Shown: in pieces, positions 10,565 through 20,525 of the stretch
Layout: each line of letters starts with the position of its first letter
How positions within the stretch are numbered: the stretch's first letter is position 1
Source: Bacillus cereus ATCC 14579
GTDB lineage: Bacteria; Bacillota; Bacilli; Bacillales; Bacillaceae_G
Direction: 5' to 3'
DNA length: 64,000 bases
Assembly: GCF_000007825.1 (NCBI RefSeq)
Contig: NC_004722.1
Coordinates: forward strand, 512,501 to 576,500
Position numbers and translations under genes: made by a program
The notes under the pieces: generated by a model
Databases searched by the model: none
Told to the model about the DNA's origin: nothing
Seen by the model: the letters and a program-made list of their open reading frames with translations, nothing else

Positions 10565-11053
10565 GTGGGAGTACATGTTGTTTTATATCAGCCAGAAATT
10601 CCAGCAAATACAGGGAATATTGCTCGTACTTGTGCAGCAACTGGAACAGAATTACATTTGATTAGACCGCTTGGATTTTCAACGGATGATAAAATGTTAA
10701 AGCGTGCAGGATTAGATTATTGGCAGCACGTAAAAATTACGTATTATGATTCAATTGAAGAATTTTATGAAAAAAATAAAGACGGTGAATTCTTCTATTT
10801 AACAAAGTATGGCGAGAAAGCTCATACAGCGTTTGACTATAGCAAGCGTGAGAAGGATTACTATTTTGTATTTGGAAGAGAAACAAATGGCTTACCAGCT
10901 AATGTAATCGAAGAAAACTTTGATCATTGTTTACGTATTCCAATGACAGATAAAGTACGTTCATTAAATTTATCTAATACAGCAGCAATTTTAATTTATG
11001 AAGCGTTCCGTCAACAAAATTACCCTGGATTAGATTTAGAAATCGTTTATTAA
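10565..11053 (+). CDS. trmL: tRNA (cytidine(34)-2'-O)-methyltransferase TrmL
   Basis: A 162-aa SPOUT methyltransferase that 2'-O-methylates the wobble base of tRNA-Leu isoacceptors. Diagnostic features are the N-terminal PEIPANTGNIARTCAATG, the glycine-rich FGRETNGLP (about 102-110) and the knot segment IPMTDKVRSLNLSN (about 125-138). Length is standard. The start is GTG with AGAGGTG upstream. It is known as CspR/YibK in older annotations. Confidence 0.95.
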   Translation: MGVHVVLYQPEIPANTGNIARTCAATGTELHLIRPLGFSTDDKMLKRAGLDYWQHVKITYYDSIEEFYEKNKDGEFFYLTKYGEKAHTAFDYSKREKDYYFVFGRETNGLPANVIEENFDHCLRIPMTDKVRSLNLSNTAAILIYEAFRQQNYPGLDLEIVY

Positions 11054-11083
11054 AAGTCGCCATATGGCGACTTTTTTTTTATA
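11053..11083 (+). terminator. Terminator after trmL
   Basis: Perfect AAAGTCGCC/GGCGACTTT stem with ATAT loop and T-run. Confidence 0.92.
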
Positions 11084-11181
11084 AAATAAAAATAATATAT
11101 AATCATACATTTAAAAGAGAGGACATAATCATATAGAATGGGATATATGATTAAAAATAGATAAGACGGGTTGAGATAAAT

Positions 11182-13251
11182 ATGAAGGAAGAATATAGTA
11201 ATCAAAATACCTTTTTAAGTATGATAGATATGGATTTAATTAGACAAGGATTATTACATGCTATTCAAGATTTAGTATTCATATTGAAAGTTATTGATAA
11301 TGAAACGTTTCAATATATGTATGTGAATAAAATAGGAATGGATTATGCTAGGTTAAGCGAAGAGTGCTATGGAAAAACTTTTGCAGAAGTATTACCAAAA
11401 GATATAGCGGGGATATTGCAAAGGCAATATGCAAAAGTAGTGAGAGAAGCGAAAGCACACACCTTTTGTGATGTAGTCAATTTACCAAAAGGTGAGATAC
11501 ATTATGAATCTTCACTTAATCCTGTCTGCGACGAAGAAGGAATATGTCAATTTGTTATTTGCATTACAAGAGATATTACAGCTCAAATTGAGGAGAAGAC
11601 AAAGATAGAGGAAAAACAAATGTTATTTAAGTCGTTACTGGAATATAATAATGACTCAATTATATCTATAGATTCTATAGGGAGAGTTACATATGCAAAT
11701 CCGGCAACGTATGAAATATTTGGATACCGGTATGAGGAATTAAATAATAAATTTATTTTTGAATTCATTAATAAAGAATATGAAAAAGATTTTCAAATTA
11801 TATTTAAGGGATCGATGCAAGGAAAAGCAAAACAAATTGTTTCAAAGAAATATGTTCATAAAGAAGGGTACGAGCTATATATTTCTTTGAGAACTATCCC
11901 GATTATTGTGAACGGTGAAATTGTTGGGATTTATATTGTTACGAGAGATGTTACAAGGCAAGTATTAAACGAAATGCGAACAGAATATTTAGCTTACTAT
12001 GACCAGTTAACGGGATTAATGAATAGAATTTCATGTACAAATAAGTTAAATACTTTTTTAAATGAGAGTGTAAATTTTGCGCTTGTATTTATAGATTTAG
12101 ATGAGTTTCATCGTATTAATGATACATTTGGTCATAAAGAGGGAGATAAAGTATTACAAAAAGTTACAGAATGTTTAAGCAATCTAAAAATAGAAGGTAT
12201 GCACTTATTTAGAGAACACGATGATCAATTTGTTATGTTGATAGAAAATATAAAGAAAGAATATGTAGAGGAAGTTGCAAAAAGCATACTGAAAAATATT
12301 AGTGAATATTTTGTAATCGAAGAAGAAGATGTATATTTAAGTGCATCAATTGGAATTGTAATGGCTCCAGCAGATGGAGAAGATGAAAAAATACTATTTC
12401 AGAGGGTCGATGCTGCTTTAGAAAAAGCAAAAGAAAAAGGAAAAGGACATTATCATTTTTATTGTAGTGGATTAGACTGTGAGCGTGAACAAAGGTTTAT
12501 AATAGAAAACCAGTTACATCGTGCTATAGAAAAAAATGAATTTTTCTTATATTATCAGCCACAAATTAATATTGAAACGAAAAAAATAGCTAGTATGGAA
12601 GCTTTAATAAGGTGGGAGAATAAGGAATTAGGATTTGTTTCTCCAAACCAATTTATTCCGTTGGCAGAAAGAACAGGATTTATTATTAAGCTCGATGAAT
12701 GGGTAGTAAATCAAGTGTGTCAGCAACTGCGCGAATGGTTAAATAAAGGATATGAAGTGGTCCCAATTGCGGTTAATATTTCAGCTAGACACTTTCGTTC
12801 TATTACATTAATAGAGATGATTACACGGGCTTTAAATAAGTACAATGTATCAGCTCATTTATTAGCGATAGAGGTTACAGAAGGAGCTCTTATACATAAA
12901 GATATATCAAAGAGAGTGTTACTACAATTAAAAGAACAAAATTTAAAGATTCATTTAGATGATTTTGGAACAGGCTATTCATCTTTAAGTTATTTAAAAA
13001 CATATCCAATTGATACTTTAAAAATTGATCGTTCTTTTATGGAAGGTATACATATAGATGAACGTGATACGAATATTACAGCTGCAATTATTCATTTAGC
13101 TCATACTTTAGAATTGAATATAATTGCAGAAGGAGTAGAAAAAAAGGAGCAAATACAGTTTTTGAAAGAAAAGAATGTGAAGCTTGTACAAGGTTATTAT
13201 TATAGCCGACCACTATCCAAATATGATATGGAAAATATGTATTATAAATAA
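11182..13251 (+). CDS. PAS-PAS-GGDEF-EAL protein, probable c-di-GMP phosphodiesterase
   Basis: A 689-aa cytoplasmic protein without membrane segments. Two PAS domains (about 20-130 and 145-265) precede a GGDEF domain (about 275-430) and an EAL domain (about 445-689). The GGDEF signature is replaced by EHDDQF (about residue 345), so cyclase activity is unlikely; the domain may bind GTP allosterically. The EAL domain looks intact: EALIRW, DDFGTGYSS, KIDRSF and AEGVE are present. The likely role is PAS-gated breakdown of c-di-GMP, affecting motility or biofilm. It is monocistronic with weak ribosome-site spacing and shares a bidirectional terminator with a tiny ORF on the other strand. Confidence 0.9.
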   Translation: MKEEYSNQNTFLSMIDMDLIRQGLLHAIQDLVFILKVIDNETFQYMYVNKIGMDYARLSEECYGKTFAEVLPKDIAGILQRQYAKVVREAKAHTFCDVVNLPKGEIHYESSLNPVCDEEGICQFVICITRDITAQIEEKTKIEEKQMLFKSLLEYNNDSIISIDSIGRVTYANPATYEIFGYRYEELNNKFIFEFINKEYEKDFQIIFKGSMQGKAKQIVSKKYVHKEGYELYISLRTIPIIVNGEIVGIYIVTRDVTRQVLNEMRTEYLAYYDQLTGLMNRISCTNKLNTFLNESVNFALVFIDLDEFHRINDTFGHKEGDKVLQKVTECLSNLKIEGMHLFREHDDQFVMLIENIKKEYVEEVAKSILKNISEYFVIEEEDVYLSASIGIVMAPADGEDEKILFQRVDAALEKAKEKGKGHYHFYCSGLDCEREQRFIIENQLHRAIEKNEFFLYYQPQINIETKKIASMEALIRWENKELGFVSPNQFIPLAERTGFIIKLDEWVVNQVCQQLREWLNKGYEVVPIAVNISARHFRSITLIEMITRALNKYNVSAHLLAIEVTEGALIHKDISKRVLLQLKEQNLKIHLDDFGTGYSSLSYLKTYPIDTLKIDRSFMEGIHIDERDTNITAAIIHLAHTLELNIIAEGVEKKEQIQFLKEKNVKLVQGYYYSRPLSKYDMENMYYK

Positions 13252-13284
13252 AAAAATGATGTGCTAAAAGCACATCATTTTTTA
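13251..13284. terminator. Bidirectional terminator
   Basis: A 14-bp stem (13251-13264 with 13270-13283) flanked by A- and T-runs. It sits between the convergent EAL gene and the tiny ORF at 13275 and covers the end of the latter. Confidence 0.88.
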
Positions 13285-13370
13285 TGTGTACCTGGTTTGT
13301 CATTGTAACCGGATGTAAAAATAGCTGTAAGAAATGTGAGTGATACACCTAAAATTAATAATAATTTCAT
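13275..13370 (-). CDS. Small hydrophobic peptide, 31 aa
   Basis: A tiny ORF with a strong AAGGAGG site eight bases before the ATG. It begins MKLLLILGVSLTFLTAIFTS, a signal-peptide-like or single-TM segment, followed by a short polar tail rich in G, N, D, K, P and H. The stop lies inside the bidirectional terminator, as expected for a real short transcript. The core L-x-F-x-TAI-x-TSG also occurs in the 29-aa ORF at 61205. The form suits a membrane micro-protein or an exported signalling peptide, but there is no Rap-like receptor nearby and I do not assign a function. Confidence 0.6.
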   Translation of the reverse strand: MKLLLILGVSLTFLTAIFTSGYNDKPGTHKK

Positions 13371-13636
13371 ACTAATATCCTCCTTACTGTTTTCGGTTTA
13401 TGAGTTTTATTTATTATCCAAAATGTATGTAAGGTTCTTAGAAGAAAAGAATTTATTTATAATGAATAGCAGTGTAAAAATGTTAATACCTATATTATAC
13501 AGAATTTTCTTTGAATTTTGGAGAGAATTTTAGCGTGCTATTATATATTTCGTTTTGATTTAAAGAATGTTTAAGGACATCCTAGCATACCTTTTATAAT
13601 AATCCGATTGAACAAGGAGATGGGGGAGGAGCTATA

Positions 13637-15532
13637 ATGGATATTCTAAAAAAGATTGAACAGCATCGAGCAGCAGAAGAACGTTTACAATGGGAAGGTA
13701 CGTTTGCGGAGTATTTGGAGCTTGTGAAAGAAAGACCATGGGTGGCTCAAACAGCACACTCTCGCATTTACAATATGATAAAAGACGCTGGAATTGAAGA
13801 AGTTGATGGTAGAAGAAAGTATAACTTCTTTAGTAATCAGCTCTTTGGATTAGAGGATGCTCTAGAACGTCTTGTAGAGGAATATTTTCATCCATCTGCA
13901 AAACGATTAGATGTTAGAAAAAGAATTTTATTATTAATGGGTCCTGTTAGTGGAGGGAAATCAACGTTAGTTACAATGTTGAAACGAGGATTAGAAACAT
14001 ATTCAAGAACAGATCGCGGAGCAATTTTTGCAATTAAAGGATGCCCAATGCACGAGGATCCACTGCATTTAATTCCACATCATTTACGAGATGATTTCTT
14101 TGATGAGTATGGGGTTAGAATTGAAGGGAATTTATCACCACTAAATGTCATGCGTTTAGAGCAAGAATACGGATCAAGAATTGAGGATGTAGTTGTAGAG
14201 CGTATTTTCTTCTCTGAAGATCGCCGTACAGGGATTGGTACATTTAGCCCGTCTGATCCAAAATCACAGGATATTGCAGATTTAACAGGTAGTCTGGACT
14301 TTTCTACGATTGCAGAATATGGTTCAGAATCAGATCCGCGTGCGTATCGATTTGATGGAGAATTAAATAAGGCAAACCGAGGAATGATGGAGTTCCAAGA
14401 GATGTTAAAATGCGATGAGAAGTTTTTATGGCACTTATTATCGCTTACGCAAGAAGGGAATTTCAAAGCGGGAAGATTTGCGCTTATTTCAGCAGATGAA
14501 TTAATTGTAGCGCATACGAATGAAACAGAGTATCGCTCATTTATAGCAAATAAGAAAAATGAAGCATTGCACTCAAGAATTATTGTAATGCCAGTTCCTT
14601 ATAATTTACGAGTAAGTGAAGAAGAACATATTTATGAAAAAATGATTCGTGAAAGTGATGTATCGAATGTTCACATTGCACCACACACACTTCGCGTTGC
14701 AGCAATGTTCACTATTTTAACTCGTTTAAAAGATCCGAAGCGTCCGGATATTGATTTAATTAAAAAGATGCGTTTGTATGATGGAGAAACGGTAGAAGGT
14801 TATAATGCGATTGATGTAGAAGAATTACAACGCGAATATCAAGATGAAGGTATGAAGGGTATTGATCCTCGTTATGTCATTAACCGAATTTCGTCTACAA
14901 TCATTCGAAAAGAGGTACCATCTATTAACGCGTTAGATGTACTTAGATCTTTAAAAGATGGGCTAGATCAGCATCCATCCATTAGTAATGAAGACCGTGA
15001 ACGTTACATGAACTTCATCTCATTAGCGAGAAAAGAATACGATGAAATCGCGAAGAAAGAAGTACAAAAAGCGTTTGTTTATTCATATGAAGAATCAGCT
15101 AAGACGCTTATGGATAATTACTTAGATAACGTTGAGGCGTACTGCAATAAATCGAAATTACGTGATCCGTTAACAGGAGAAGAAATGAGTCCAGATGAAA
15201 AATTAATGCGCTCAATTGAAGAGCAAATTGGAATTTCAGAAAATGCTAAGAAAGCGTTCCGTGAAGAGATTTTAATTCGCATTTCTGCTTATGCCCGTAA
15301 AGGAAAACGCTTTGATTATAATTCACATGAACGTCTTCGTGAAGCGATTCAGAAAAAACTATTTGCTGATTTAAAAGATATAGTGAAAATTACAACATCA
15401 ACGAAAACGCCGGACGAAAATCAGCTTAAGAAAATCAATGATGTTGTTGCGCGTTTAATTGATGAGCATGGCTATAATTCTTCTTCAGCAAACGAATTAC
15501 TACGCTATGTAGGTAGCTTGTTAAACAGATAG
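13637..15532 (+). CDS. prkA: PrkA serine protein kinase / AAA+ protein
   Basis: A 631-aa PrkA. The N-terminal AAA+ module has a P-loop GPVSGGKST at residues 102-110. The C-terminal part is the kinase-like PrkA domain. In Bacillus it is expressed in sporulation, and its kinase activity has been questioned in favour of ATP-dependent protease function in some work. A very strong site (GGGGGAGGAG) precedes the ATG. Upstream, CATACCTT at about 13586 resembles a sigma-E -10 (weak evidence). yhbH follows 450 bp downstream behind a terminator, the usual pairing of these sporulation genes. Confidence 0.95.
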   Translation: MDILKKIEQHRAAEERLQWEGTFAEYLELVKERPWVAQTAHSRIYNMIKDAGIEEVDGRRKYNFFSNQLFGLEDALERLVEEYFHPSAKRLDVRKRILLLMGPVSGGKSTLVTMLKRGLETYSRTDRGAIFAIKGCPMHEDPLHLIPHHLRDDFFDEYGVRIEGNLSPLNVMRLEQEYGSRIEDVVVERIFFSEDRRTGIGTFSPSDPKSQDIADLTGSLDFSTIAEYGSESDPRAYRFDGELNKANRGMMEFQEMLKCDEKFLWHLLSLTQEGNFKAGRFALISADELIVAHTNETEYRSFIANKKNEALHSRIIVMPVPYNLRVSEEEHIYEKMIRESDVSNVHIAPHTLRVAAMFTILTRLKDPKRPDIDLIKKMRLYDGETVEGYNAIDVEELQREYQDEGMKGIDPRYVINRISSTIIRKEVPSINALDVLRSLKDGLDQHPSISNEDRERYMNFISLARKEYDEIAKKEVQKAFVYSYEESAKTLMDNYLDNVEAYCNKSKLRDPLTGEEMSPDEKLMRSIEEQIGISENAKKAFREEILIRISAYARKGKRFDYNSHERLREAIQKKLFADLKDIVKITTSTKTPDENQLKKINDVVARLIDEHGYNSSSANELLRYVGSLLNR

Positions 15533-15541
15533 TTTGATAAC

Positions 15542-15580
15542 AAAACGCTGTCTCTTGTATTTTGCGGGACAGCGTTTTAT
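15542..15580 (+). terminator. Terminator after prkA
   Basis: AAAACGCTGTC/GACAGCGTTTT stem plus T-rich tail. Confidence 0.9.
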
Positions 15581-15984
15581 TATCCGTTCATATGTGTATA
15601 AAGTGTCATACCTTGTCCAAATGTAATAAATTAAGATGCAATTTCATGAATTTATTGTCAATTATTTTTACAATATGCATATGATAGAGTAACCAACCAT
15701 TCATACGAAAAAAGCCAACACAATACAATATGTTGCAAAGTAAAAATGTGTGCAACAATGCATTGTGTTTCTTTCTTATCAGTGGCTGAATATTTCTTTC
15801 TATTATGTGAGTGGCAAAATTTTGTTTAGGATGCTCGGGGTATTGTATGAAAAACGTTATAAATGTTTATGGGATGATTTTCTGTGGGCAGTTACCTTTC
15901 AAACATTCTAGCTTGCACATTACAGAACAAAATTTATAGATTGCTGTTCATACAGGAAGACAATTACAGTAAGGAGGGAAAGGA
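15581..15984 (+). other. Intergenic region between prkA and yhbH
   Basis: About 400 bp without a gene. At 15717-15770 there is a long interrupted hairpin: ACACAAT pairs with ATTGTGT and GTTGCA with TGCAAC. TTCTTTC follows, so a small RNA or leader structure is possible. The sequence GTTCATACAGG just before yhbH contains CATACA, the core of sigma-E -10 elements. I see no other structure. Confidence 0.4.
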
Positions 15985-17160
15985 ATGGGCGAAGAAAATC
16001 AACCAAATTATACGATTTCACAGGAAAACTGGTCCCTCCATCGCAAAGGATATGACGACCAACAGCGCCATCAAGAAAAAGTACAAGAGGCAATTAAGAA
16101 TAATTTACCCGATCTTGTAACAGAAGAAAGTATAGTTATGTCTAATGGCAAGGATGTTGTAAAAATACCAATTCGTTCTCTAGATGAATATAAGATTAGA
16201 TACAATTATGATAAAAATAAACATGTTGGGCAAGGAAACGGTGACAGCAAAGTTGGTGATGTCGTTGCGAGAGATGGATCAGGTGGTCAAAAACAAAAAG
16301 GGCCAGGAAAAGGGCAAGGAGCAGGAGATGCAGCTGGGGAAGATTACTATGAAGCTGAAGTCTCTATTTTAGAATTAGAGCAAGCGTTTTTCAGAGAGTT
16401 AGAACTGCCTAATTTAAAGAGAAAAGAAATGGATGAAAACCGGATTGAACATGTTGAATTTAATGACATTAGAAAAACAGGATTATGGGGAAATATCGAT
16501 AAGAAACGAACAATGATATCCGCATATAAACGAAATGCGATGGGTGGTAAAGCATCTTTTCATCCAATTCATCAAGAAGACTTAAAGTTCCGCACTTGGA
16601 ATGAAGTATTAAAGCCAGATTCAAAAGCTGTTGTATTAGCGATGATGGATACGAGTGGATCGATGGGAATATGGGAGAAATATATGGCACGTAGCTTCTT
16701 TTTCTGGATGACAAGATTTTTACGCACAAAGTATGAAACAGTTGATATTGAATTTATTGCTCATCATACAGAAGCGAAAGTCGTTACAGAAGAAGAATTT
16801 TTCTCAAAAGGAGAAAGTGGCGGAACAATATGTTCTTCCGTATATAAAAAAGCATTAGAACTTATCGATAATAAATATTCACCTGACCGCTATAATATTT
16901 ATCCATTCCATTTTTCAGATGGTGATAATTTAACATCAGATAATGCTAGATGTGTAAAACTTGTTGAAGAGCTAATGAAGAAGTGTAATATGTTTGGGTA
17001 TGGGGAAGTGAATCAGTACAACCGCCACAGTACACTCATGTCAGCCTATAAAAATATTAAAGATGAAAACTTTAGATACTATATTTTAAAGCAAAAAGCA
17101 GACGTATTTCATGCGATGAAAAGCTTTTTTAGAGAAGAATCAGGTGAGAAAATGGCATAA
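15985..17160 (+). CDS. yhbH: Sporulation protein YhbH
   Basis: A 391-aa YhbH/YeaH-family protein. The N-terminus is charged and the low-complexity G/Q/K-rich linker lies at about residues 75-115. A VWA-like domain with the MIDAS-type motif D222-T-S-G-S226 fills the C-terminal half. It is functionally linked to PrkA and SpoVR in sporulating Bacillus and in enteric YeaG-YeaH, though its biochemical role is not settled. The ATG follows AAGGAGGGAAAGGA. Length is typical and the ORF is intact. Confidence 0.93.
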
Positions 17161-17186
17161 CCTCTTTTAAAGAGGTTCTTTTTTTG
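17159..17186 (+). terminator. Terminator after yhbH
   Basis: AACCTCTTT/AAAGAGGTT stem followed by CTTTTTTTG. Confidence 0.88.
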
Positions 17187-17206
17187 TAAACTTTTTATTT
17201 TTTCAG

Positions 17207-17236
17207 TTGACAATGATAATGAAAATCATTATCATT
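17207..17236 (+). promoter_or_regulatory. Fur-box promoter of hal
   Basis: A -35 TTGACA (17207-17212), a 17-bp spacer and a -10 TATCAT (17230-17235) are overlaid by a perfect 11-bp inverted repeat AATGATAATGA/TCATTATCATT (17212-17236). This matches the Fur consensus and predicts iron-repressed transcription. Confidence 0.9.
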
Positions 17237-17288
17237 TATTCGAGAAATGATTACATTTTGAATTATATATTTCGGAGGAGATGTAAAG

Positions 17289-20200
17289 TTGAAACAAAAT
17301 AAAAGAAAACGTATAAATGCAATGATTATAGCGGCGGCGTTATCACTTCCGTTTGCTGTGTATTCAACACCTGCTTTAGCGGCAGTAGCAATTGAGGTGA
17401 ATAAAACTGGACAAGGTTTAGAAGATGGTACATATGACGCTGTTATTAAAGCGTATAAAGATAAAACGAATGAAGAGTCTATGGCAGCTGTTTATATAAA
17501 GGATCCGAAATTAACAATTGAGAATGGAAAGAAAATTGTAACAGCAACGTTAAGTGATAGTGATTTCTTTCAATACTTGAAGACAGAGGATATTCACACT
17601 CCAGGTGTGTTTCATGATGTGAAAGTAATATCAGAAGACAAAAAGAAAAATGGAACGAAAGTGATTCAGTTTGAAGTAGGGGAATTAGGAAAAAGGTATA
17701 ATATGCGAATGCATATTTATATTCCAACAATGTCCTATGACAATAAGTACCAAGTACAGTTTGAAGTAAATACATTGAATTTAGAGAACAATGTTCCAGA
17801 AAAACAAAAGGAAAATAAAGAGGAGCAACAAGATGAAAACGGAAATGTAATATTAGATAAGCAATTACAAAAATATATTAATAAATATAACTTAAATAGA
17901 GATAATGTAGATGCGCCAATCACAAAGAAAGATTTATTACAAATTAAAACTTTATCCATTTATTCAGGTAAAGGAATAAATAAAATAACTGGTTTAGAGT
18001 ATATGACAAATTTAGAGAAGTTGACGTTACGAAAGTCTAATGTAAAAGACATATCAGCCATCTCGAAGTTGAGAGGTTTGAAGTACGTTGATTTAACGTC
18101 TAATTCAATTGAAAGTATTCACCCAATTGAGCAGTTAGAGAATATTAATATGCTTTTTTTAAGAGATAATAAAATTTCTGATCTTACACCATTAAGTAAA
18201 ATGAAAAAAATTAAAACATTAGATTTAATCGGTAATAACATTAAAGATATCCAGCCATTATTTACATTATCAACTATGAAACAATTATACTTAGCAAATA
18301 ATCAAATCAGTGATCTTACGGGAATTGATCGATTAAATAATGTGGAACTATTATGGATAGGGAACAATAAAATTAATAATGTTGAATCTATTAGTAAAAT
18401 GAGTAATCTTATTGAACTAGAAATTTCTGATAGTGAAATAAAAGATATATCACCATTATCTCAATTAGGAAATTTACAAGTGCTGAATTTAGAAGAGAAT
18501 TATATCTCTGATATATCGCCGTTGAGCACTTTAACAAATTTACATGAGATAAATCTTGGAGCTAATGAAATTTTTGACGTAAGGCCTGTTGAGGAATTAG
18601 GTAAGCGAATTTCAATTGACATTCAAAGACAAAAAATCTTTTTAAATGAAGCAAGTGTAGATGAAGAAATAAAAATCCCAGTATACAACCTTAAAGGAGA
18701 GCCACTTCAAAATATTAATCTACAAAGTGAGGGGGCTACTCTGAATAACGGATTTATAAAATGGAATAGTCCTGGAGAAAAAATATATGAATTTAAACTA
18801 GATACTAATTCTACTGAAAGTAAAATAAGATTTAATGGCACGGTTATACAGAATATAGTTGAAAAACAAAAAGAAAGTCAAAATGTAATTCTCGATAAAA
18901 CTTTACAACAACATATTAATAAAGAGAATTTAGGTAGAGAGAATGTAAACGCTCCTATCACAAAAGAAGATTTATTACAGATTAAAAAATTAGAGATACT
19001 TAAAGAAAAAGGAAATGAGATAAAAGATATAACAGGTTTAGAATACATGACGAATTTAGAAAAACTTACTTTAGAAGGAGTAGGCCTGAAAAATATTGAG
19101 TTCATCTCAAACTTGAAACAATTGAATAATGTGAATGTATCTCATAATCAAATTGAAGATATAACACCACTATCTTCATTGGAAAATTTACAGTGGTTAA
19201 ATCTTGCGAACAATCATATTAAAGATGTAACGGTTATTGGTTCCATGCTAAACTTATTTAGCTTAAATCTAGCTGGAAATGAGATTCGTGATGTAAGGCC
19301 GTTAATACAATTAGGTCAGTGGTTTACAATTGATGTTGGAAGACAAAATATCATTTTAAATGATGCAAAAATAAACGAAGAAATTCAAATTCCTGTATAT
19401 GATTTAGAAGGAGAAAGTATTGAAAATATTCAATTGGTAAGTGAGGGAGGGACGTTTAATAACGGAGTAATAAAATGGAGTACCCCAGGTGAAAAGGTGT
19501 ATAAATTTGATTTAGATTCTGATGAAATTAGCATAAGGTTTAACGGAACAGTTATACAGAATATAGTGGAAAAAGAAGAAGAAAAAGAGCCGGTAAAAGA
19601 AATTGAAGAAACAAAAGAAGAAGAAAAAGAGCCGGTAAAAGAAATTGAAGAAACAAAAGAAGAAGTGAAAGAGCCGGTAAAAGAAGTTGAAGAAACAAAA
19701 GAAGAAGTGAAAGAACCAACAAAAGAAGTTGAAGAAGCGAAAGAAGAAGTAAAAGAGCCAACAAAAGAAGTTGAAGAAACAAAAGAAGAAGTGAAAGAAC
19801 CGGTAAAAGAAGTTGAAGAAGCGAAAGAAGAAGTAAAAGAGCCAACAAAAGAAGTTGAAGGGGTAAAAGAAGAAGAAAAAGAACCAACGAAAGAAGTTGA
19901 AGAAACAAAAGAAGAAGAAAAAGAACCGGTAAAAGAAGTTGAAGAAACAAAAGAAGAAGAAAAAGAACCGGTAAAAGAAGTTGAAGAAACAAAAGAAGAA
20001 GTGAAAGAACCGGTAAAAGAAGTAAAAGAGGAAGTAAAAGAGCCAACGAAAGAAGTTGAAGAAGCGAAAGAGGAAGTGGACGAGCCAACAACAGGAGTTG
20101 AAGGATCGAAAGCGGAGGTAAAAGAAACAGGAAAAAAAATTGAAGGTTCAAAAGACGCGGTAAATCAATCAGCAGTAGTCCAAGAACAAAACGTGAATAA

Positions 20201-20369
20201 TCAAGTTGTGAAAGAAAATAAACCAGCTGTTAATAAGCAAGAAGAAAGTAAGAAATCATTAGGAGCAACAGGTGGACAAGAGAATACATCAACATTACTT
20301 TCAGGCATAGCGTTAGTTCTTTCAGCACTGAGTATGTTTGTATTTAGAAAGAGATTATTTAAGAAATAA
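17289..20369 (+). CDS. hal: Hal-type haem-acquisition NEAT-LRR surface protein
   Basis: A 1026-aa cell-wall protein. A signal peptide (about 1-32) is followed by one NEAT domain (about 33-165). The NEAT domain has the haem-binding motif Y150-x3-Y154 and the S64-M65 lip. Two blocks of leucine-rich repeats follow (about 185-450 and 545-690), each introduced by a similar leader (VILDKxLQxxIN), so the block is duplicated. A Glu/Lys/Pro/Val repeat stalk occupies about 759-940. The C-terminus has LGATGG, a hydrophobic helix and RKRLFKK. This resembles a sorting signal, but LGATG replaces LPXTG. It resembles B. anthracis Hal and B. cereus IlsA, which take haem from haemoglobin. The TTG start has GGAGGAG upstream, and the Fur box upstream agrees with the role. 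Confidence 0.93.
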   Translation: MKQNKRKRINAMIIAAALSLPFAVYSTPALAAVAIEVNKTGQGLEDGTYDAVIKAYKDKTNEESMAAVYIKDPKLTIENGKKIVTATLSDSDFFQYLKTEDIHTPGVFHDVKVISEDKKKNGTKVIQFEVGELGKRYNMRMHIYIPTMSYDNKYQVQFEVNTLNLENNVPEKQKENKEEQQDENGNVILDKQLQKYINKYNLNRDNVDAPITKKDLLQIKTLSIYSGKGINKITGLEYMTNLEKLTLRKSNVKDISAISKLRGLKYVDLTSNSIESIHPIEQLENINMLFLRDNKISDLTPLSKMKKIKTLDLIGNNIKDIQPLFTLSTMKQLYLANNQISDLTGIDRLNNVELLWIGNNKINNVESISKMSNLIELEISDSEIKDISPLSQLGNLQVLNLEENYISDISPLSTLTNLHEINLGANEIFDVRPVEELGKRISIDIQRQKIFLNEASVDEEIKIPVYNLKGEPLQNINLQSEGATLNNGFIKWNSPGEKIYEFKLDTNSTESKIRFNGTVIQNIVEKQKESQNVILDKTLQQHINKENLGRENVNAPITKEDLLQIKKLEILKEKGNEIKDITGLEYMTNLEKLTLEGVGLKNIEFISNLKQLNNVNVSHNQIEDITPLSSLENLQWLNLANNHIKDVTVIGSMLNLFSLNLAGNEIRDVRPLIQLGQWFTIDVGRQNIILNDAKINEEIQIPVYDLEGESIENIQLVSEGGTFNNGVIKWSTPGEKVYKFDLDSDEISIRFNGTVIQNIVEKEEEKEPVKEIEETKEEEKEPVKEIEETKEEVKEPVKEVEETKEEVKEPTKEVEEAKEEVKEPTKEVEETKEEVKEPVKEVEEAKEEVKEPTKEVEGVKEEEKEPTKEVEETKEEEKEPVKEVEETKEEEKEPVKEVEETKEEVKEPVKEVKEEVKEPTKEVEEAKEEVDEPTTGVEGSKAEVKETGKKIEGSKDAVNQSAVVQEQNVNNQVVKENKPAVNKQEESKKSLGATGGQENTSTLLSGIALVLSALSMFVFRKRLFKK
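19571..20090 (+). repeat. 42-bp in-frame tandem repeats in hal
   Basis: About a dozen copies of a 14-residue unit of the form KEEVKEP(V/T)KEVEET. One copy is shortened (KEPVKEVKEEVKEP, 20000-20045) by loss of about four codons. The strand is extremely purine-rich. Copy number probably varies between strains by slippage or recombination, changing stalk length without a frameshift. Confidence 0.9.
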
Positions 20370-20525
20370 AAAACGTTTTATCTTATTATAACGTAAGATG
20401 ATTATATGAGTTTTTGAGAAGACATTATCATGGCGATTTCATTTTGAAATATGCTTATGGTGATGTCTTTTTTAGAAGGATATAAATGGAAAAGGTGTGA
20501 ATATATTAGTGAAGGAGGAGAGGTT

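Noticed and set aside
13336..13533. 65-codon ORF on the plus strand
   Set aside because: No ribosome site, low-complexity translation, and it overlaps the better-supported 31-aa ORF on the other strand.
19552..20151. 199-codon leucine-rich ORF on the minus strand
   Set aside because: It is the antisense of the Glu/Lys repeats of hal; poly-Leu results from the reversed GAA/AAA codons.
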